Source: CAYVLA01 sp964549615 [NCBI: uncultured Thermococci archaeon] (GTDB taxonomy: Archaea > CAYQAE01 > CAYVLA01). From it: 52,546 bases of DNA. The notes beneath the pieces are model-generated. The model made no database searches. It had not been told where the DNA came from and worked only from the letters and a program-made list of their open reading frames with translations. A program made the position numbers and the translations under genes. The number at the start of each line of letters is the position of its first letter. Position 1 is the stretch's first letter. This document shows, one piece after another, positions 51,907 to 52,546 of the stretch. The stretch is from NCBI GenBank assembly GCA_964549615.1, contig CAZJVP010000002.1, positions 1-52,546 on the forward strand. The letters run 5' to 3'.

Positions 51907-52152
51907 CTAGCCGCCCTCCAGAAGGTATGTGCTGATCCGATGATCCCTTAGCACCATAACCCCTGCCGCTGCTACCATCAGGCCAAAGACACCGACCGAC
52001 AGAATAACAAACGCCGCCACAAGCCATAAGCTCCACAAGCCATAAGCTTGGCGGCCCTGCACCCAACCGCAAGGCCACGATCTTGATCCCTGTCCAGACA
52101 GCCATCGATCTCTGAAGTCCGAATCCCACTTTCGGGCTGCTGGTTGCGTCAT
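51907..52152 (-). CDS. Small single-pass membrane protein
   Basis: The 81-residue product starts at ATG 52152 after a strong GGGAGGT. A hydrophilic N-terminus (KWDSDFRDRWLSGQG) is followed by one helix (about 42-70, WSLWLVAAFVILSVGVFGLM) and a short cytoplasmic-like end (VLRDHRISTYLLEGG). Family unknown. The ribosome binding site argues for expression as a non-first gene, perhaps after the frame at 52204-52419. Confidence 0.6.
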   Translation of the reverse strand: MTQPAARKWDSDFRDRWLSGQGSRSWPCGWVQGRQAYGLWSLWLVAAFVILSVGVFGLMVAAAGVMVLRDHRISTYLLEGG

Positions 52153-52203
52153 CGGAACCTCCCTCTTCGGCAACGTAAAAGCCGTATCCGTATGCGGTGG
52201 CAG

Positions 52204-52419
52204 TCACCTTCCCCCGTTGGTGCTGGGATTGTCGTACGTGAACGTCACGTACTGTCCTGTCTTCGCTTCCGGATAGCTGTTTTCGCCCTGGCATGAGGCG
52301 GAGGGTCTCTGCGTGACACCTGCATAGTACGCGCTCGTCTCGGACTCGCCGAGCCGGTCCTGGCCTTTGTGCCAATAAACCTTGTGTGAGGTGGGCGGGA
52401 AACGAACCTGGGAAGACAT
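52204..52419 (-). CDS. Small hypothetical protein, weakly supported
   Basis: The 71-residue frame from ATG 52419 (MSSQVRFPPTSHKVYWHK) has coding-like composition and a Tyr/Thr-rich end (YVTFTYDNPSTNGGR). It lies just upstream of the small membrane protein on the same strand. The only TATA-like box overlaps the start codon, which is against this ATG. No signal, no family. Confidence 0.3.
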   Translation of the reverse strand: MSSQVRFPPTSHKVYWHKGQDRLGESETSAYYAGVTQRPSASCQGENSYPEAKTGQYVTFTYDNPSTNGGR

Positions 52420-52457
52420 CTTAAAGCGCAAACAGCGCTGAGGGCGCGGGGATTTCG

Positions 52458-52546
52458 GTGAGACTGTCCATGGCTCCCCTAGCGCTCCTGGCCACGGCCA
52501 CGGTGATCGACGCTGCATCAGCCGGGGCCAGTAGCTTCCGCTCCGA
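52458..52546 (+). CDS. Start of a secreted protein, cut by window edge
   Basis: GTG at 52458 (or ATG 52470) opens RLSMAPLALLATATVIDAASAG, a clear signal peptide with an Ala-rich cleavage site. A TATA-like box CATCTTAAAG (52417-52426) lies about 35 nt upstream. Only 29 codons are visible, so the function is unknown. Confidence 0.55.
   Translation, partial: MRLSMAPLALLATATVIDAASAGASSFRS

Noticed and set aside
51794-52375. Minus-strand frame of 193 codons
   Set aside because: It overlaps the small membrane protein gene that has a strong ribosome binding site, and its own sequence changes character several times.
1-52546. CRISPR arrays near the CARF regulator
   Set aside because: I looked for regularly spaced 24-37 bp repeats on both strands and saw none; no cas gene frames are present.
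1-52546. tRNA or rRNA genes
   Set aside because: GGTTCGA-type sequences (for example near 40958) have no matching acceptor and anticodon stems; no rRNA-like stretch was seen.

Overview
The window looks like a moderately high-GC archaeal chromosome segment, most likely from the TACK side and thermophilic (the lineage is my inference; there is no rRNA or other marker here). The archaeal signals are: TATA-like boxes about 25-32 nt upstream of start codons that have no Shine-Dalgarno sequence (leaderless pattern); many HEPN/MNT and VapBC modules; a zinc-hook Rad50-like ATPase; and a CARF-winged-helix regulator. The mix of non-pyrrolysine MttB, corrinoid protein and UroD-type methyltransferases with many unusual glycosidases recalls uncultured methylotrophic or fermentative Thermoproteota such as Brockarchaeota or Bathyarchaeia. 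That is a guess from gene content only.

Layout. 1-8 kb: secreted or anchored carbohydrate-active proteins (an F5/8C-domain protein running off the left edge, a glycosidase-like membrane-anchored protein, an FG-GAP propeller), the first copy of a membrane-anchored GATase1-like family, a decayed VapBC and a HEPN/MNT pair. 8-9 kb: a frameshifted ADP-ribosylglycohydrolase. 9-14 kb: a compact operon encoding a CARF-wHTH regulator, a 58-residue protein, a Rad50-like ATPase and a PIN-TPR nuclease, followed by a small membrane protein. This is the best candidate here for an undescribed (possibly defence or stress) system. 14-16.7 kb: two more HEPN/MNT modules. One of them is split by a 286-bp element with near-perfect terminal inverted repeats and an exact 16-bp target duplication. 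17-29 kb: two further full GATase1-like paralogues and a truncated one, a large glycosidase-like protein, a YkgJ-type cysteine cluster protein, VapBC, a GH29 fucosidase with a sugar isomerase, an MGMT-like protein, and a metallo-beta-lactamase-fold protein followed by a heavily decayed BtrH/DUF4872 gene. 30-38.9 kb: a sialidase-like protein, VapBC, aldose epimerase, HEAT repeats, MttB-family methyltransferase and a GH43/32-like propeller. 39-52.5 kb: CutA, a UroD-type methyltransferase, a possible structured small RNA, Fe-alcohol dehydrogenase, a GH123-like protein, SagB-type nitroreductase, GNAT, GH2, a corrinoid protein with its MtaA-like partner, an AEC transporter, a serpin remnant and small secreted or membrane proteins.

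How it fits together. The glycosidases, epimerase and isomerase suggest use of complex, fucose- and galactose-bearing or pectin-like glycans. The MttB, corrinoid and UroD proteins suggest methyl transfer from methylated substrates. The many toxin-antitoxin genes, the small transposable element and at least seven broken genes mark an accessory region in flux. Several of the frame breaks sit in homopolymer runs, so read error must be excluded before calling those genes dead.
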